Part shown: positions 63,403 to 64,000 of the stretch, in pieces | How positions within the stretch are numbered: position 1 is the stretch's first letter | Layout of the letters: each line of letters starts with the position of its first letter | Assembly: GCA_905142475.1 (NCBI GenBank) | Contig: LR990730.1 | Span: 3,100,001-3,164,000, forward strand | Reading direction: 5' to 3' | DNA length: 64,000 nt | From: Xanthomonas hydrangeae | GTDB taxonomy: Bacteria; Pseudomonadota; Gammaproteobacteria; Xanthomonadales; Xanthomonadaceae | Made by a program: the position numbers and the translations under genes | The notes under the pieces: generated by a model | Told to the model about the DNA's origin: nothing | The model's input: only the letters and a program-made list of their open reading frames with translations | The model's database searches: none

Positions 63403-64000
63403 ATGTTGAATGTCCGCAAGAGCGAAACCCGTGGCCGCGCCGAGCATGGCTGGCTGTCCTCGCGCCATACCTTTTCCTTCGCCAGCTACCACGACCCGCG
63501 CCACATGGGCGTCGGCCCGCTGCGGGTGATCAACGAAGACAAGGTGCAGCCGGGCGAAGGCTTCGGCACCCATGCCCATCGCGACATGGAGATCATTTCC
63601 TACGTGCTGGACGGCGCGCTGGAGCACAAGGACAGCATGGGTACCGGCTCGGTGCTGCACTACGGCGACGTGCAGCGCATGAGCGCCGGCAGCGGCGTCA
63701 GCCACAGCGAGTTCAATCACTCGGCCAGCGAGCCGGTGCATTTCCTGCAGATCTGGGTGATGCCCGAACGCAACGGCATCGAACCCAGCTACGAGGAAAA
63801 GCATTTCGACGCCGACAGCAAGCGCAATCAGCTGCGCCTGATCGCCTCGCCCGACGGCGAAGCCGGCTCGCTGCGCCTGCATCAGGACGCACGCCTGTAC
63901 GCCTCCATCCTCGACGGCGATGTGCGTCTGCAACACCCGCTGGCACCGGGACGCATCGGTTACGCGCAGGTGGTGCGCGGCAGCCTGAGCGTCAACGGAC
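63403..64000 (+). CDS. Pirin-family protein (partial, cut by the window end)
   Basis: 199 codons visible; no stop before the window ends. The ATG at 63403 has AAGGAG 7 nt upstream. Pirin cupin metal site: FGTHAHRDMEIISYVLDGALEHKDSMG (His-x-His and further ligand) and GSGVSHSEFNHS. HFLQIWVMPERNGIEPSYEEK is also typical. Bacterial pirins are quercetinase-like or redox-responsive; the exact role is unknown. Confidence 0.9.
   Translation, partial: MLNVRKSETRGRAEHGWLSSRHTFSFASYHDPRHMGVGPLRVINEDKVQPGEGFGTHAHRDMEIISYVLDGALEHKDSMGTGSVLHYGDVQRMSAGSGVSHSEFNHSASEPVHFLQIWVMPERNGIEPSYEEKHFDADSKRNQLRLIASPDGEAGSLRLHQDARLYASILDGDVRLQHPLAPGRIGYAQVVRGSLSVNG

Overview
The window reads as a chromosomal segment of a plant-associated Xanthomonas. 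It is GC-rich throughout, carries the enterobacterial-type pcnB-folK-panB-panC-panD cluster followed by pgi, and encodes large TonB-dependent receptors with plant-cell-wall hydrolases. Gene content and order match what I remember of the X. citri/axonopodis xyloglucan utilization locus (XyGUL); that assignment is from memory, not from a search. No IS element, prophage, integrase or CRISPR array is seen.

Layout, left to right. (1) 105-1909: RegB/RegA redox two-component pair, followed by a repeat-bearing gap. (2) 2534-10336: a secreted GH5 mannanase-like enzyme, a GAF-GGDEF-EAL c-di-GMP protein with a degenerate GGDEF site, a sodium/sugar symporter and a GH3 beta-glucosidase lipoprotein. (3) 10680-12727: a PhoX-type phosphatase with a possible Pho box. 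(4) 12840-13475: a cluster of composite inverted repeats, then a Phd-like antitoxin/zeta-type toxin operon. (5) 14771-20285 (minus strand): pcnB, folK, panB, panC, panD, pgi, with a tRNA-Glu gene diverging from pcnB. (6) folE2, amiC and a small gene. (7) 23441-25950: a visibly lower-GC islet with a small secreted protein and a MASE1-type membrane protein whose 3' ends overlap convergently. (8) 25951-48027 (minus strand): the XyGUL, made of two TonB-dependent receptors, GH74, an SGNH acetylesterase, GH35, GH31, GH95, xylB, xylA and a xylose symporter, ending at a strong terminator. The first receptor gene is frameshifted. (9) 48290-53341: a LysR regulator diverging from a D-galactonate operon (dgoA, dgoD, SMP-30 lactonase, dgoK). 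(10) 53442-53698: short intergenic repeats. (11) 53793-64000: fdxA, bamC-like/dapA, gcvR, rraB, bcp, phoH, a lipoprotein, a DUF1275 protein, thiD, two tRNA-Arg genes, a DedA-rhodanese protein, a LysR gene and a pirin gene cut by the window edge.

How it fits together: GH74 would cut xyloglucan outside the cell and the receptor(s) would import the oligosaccharides. The esterase, GH95, GH35 and GH31 would remove acetyl, fucose, galactose and xylose. The symporter, XylA and XylB handle xylose. The dgo operon can take galactose-derived galactonate to pyruvate and glyceraldehyde-3-phosphate, and the GH3/symporter pair at 5.9-10.3 kb could handle the glucose backbone. The main new observation is a 29-bp bipartite motif (GGMATAS-N8-GAAWWTTTCATTKG) found upstream of both receptor genes and in the LysR-dgoA gap. 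It physically suggests that the LysR protein co-regulates the XyGUL and galactonate catabolism. Other points worth following are the 33-bp tandem repeat inserted in dgoK, the 17-nt deletion in the first receptor gene, the A/B composite repeats and a probable non-AUG start for pcnB.
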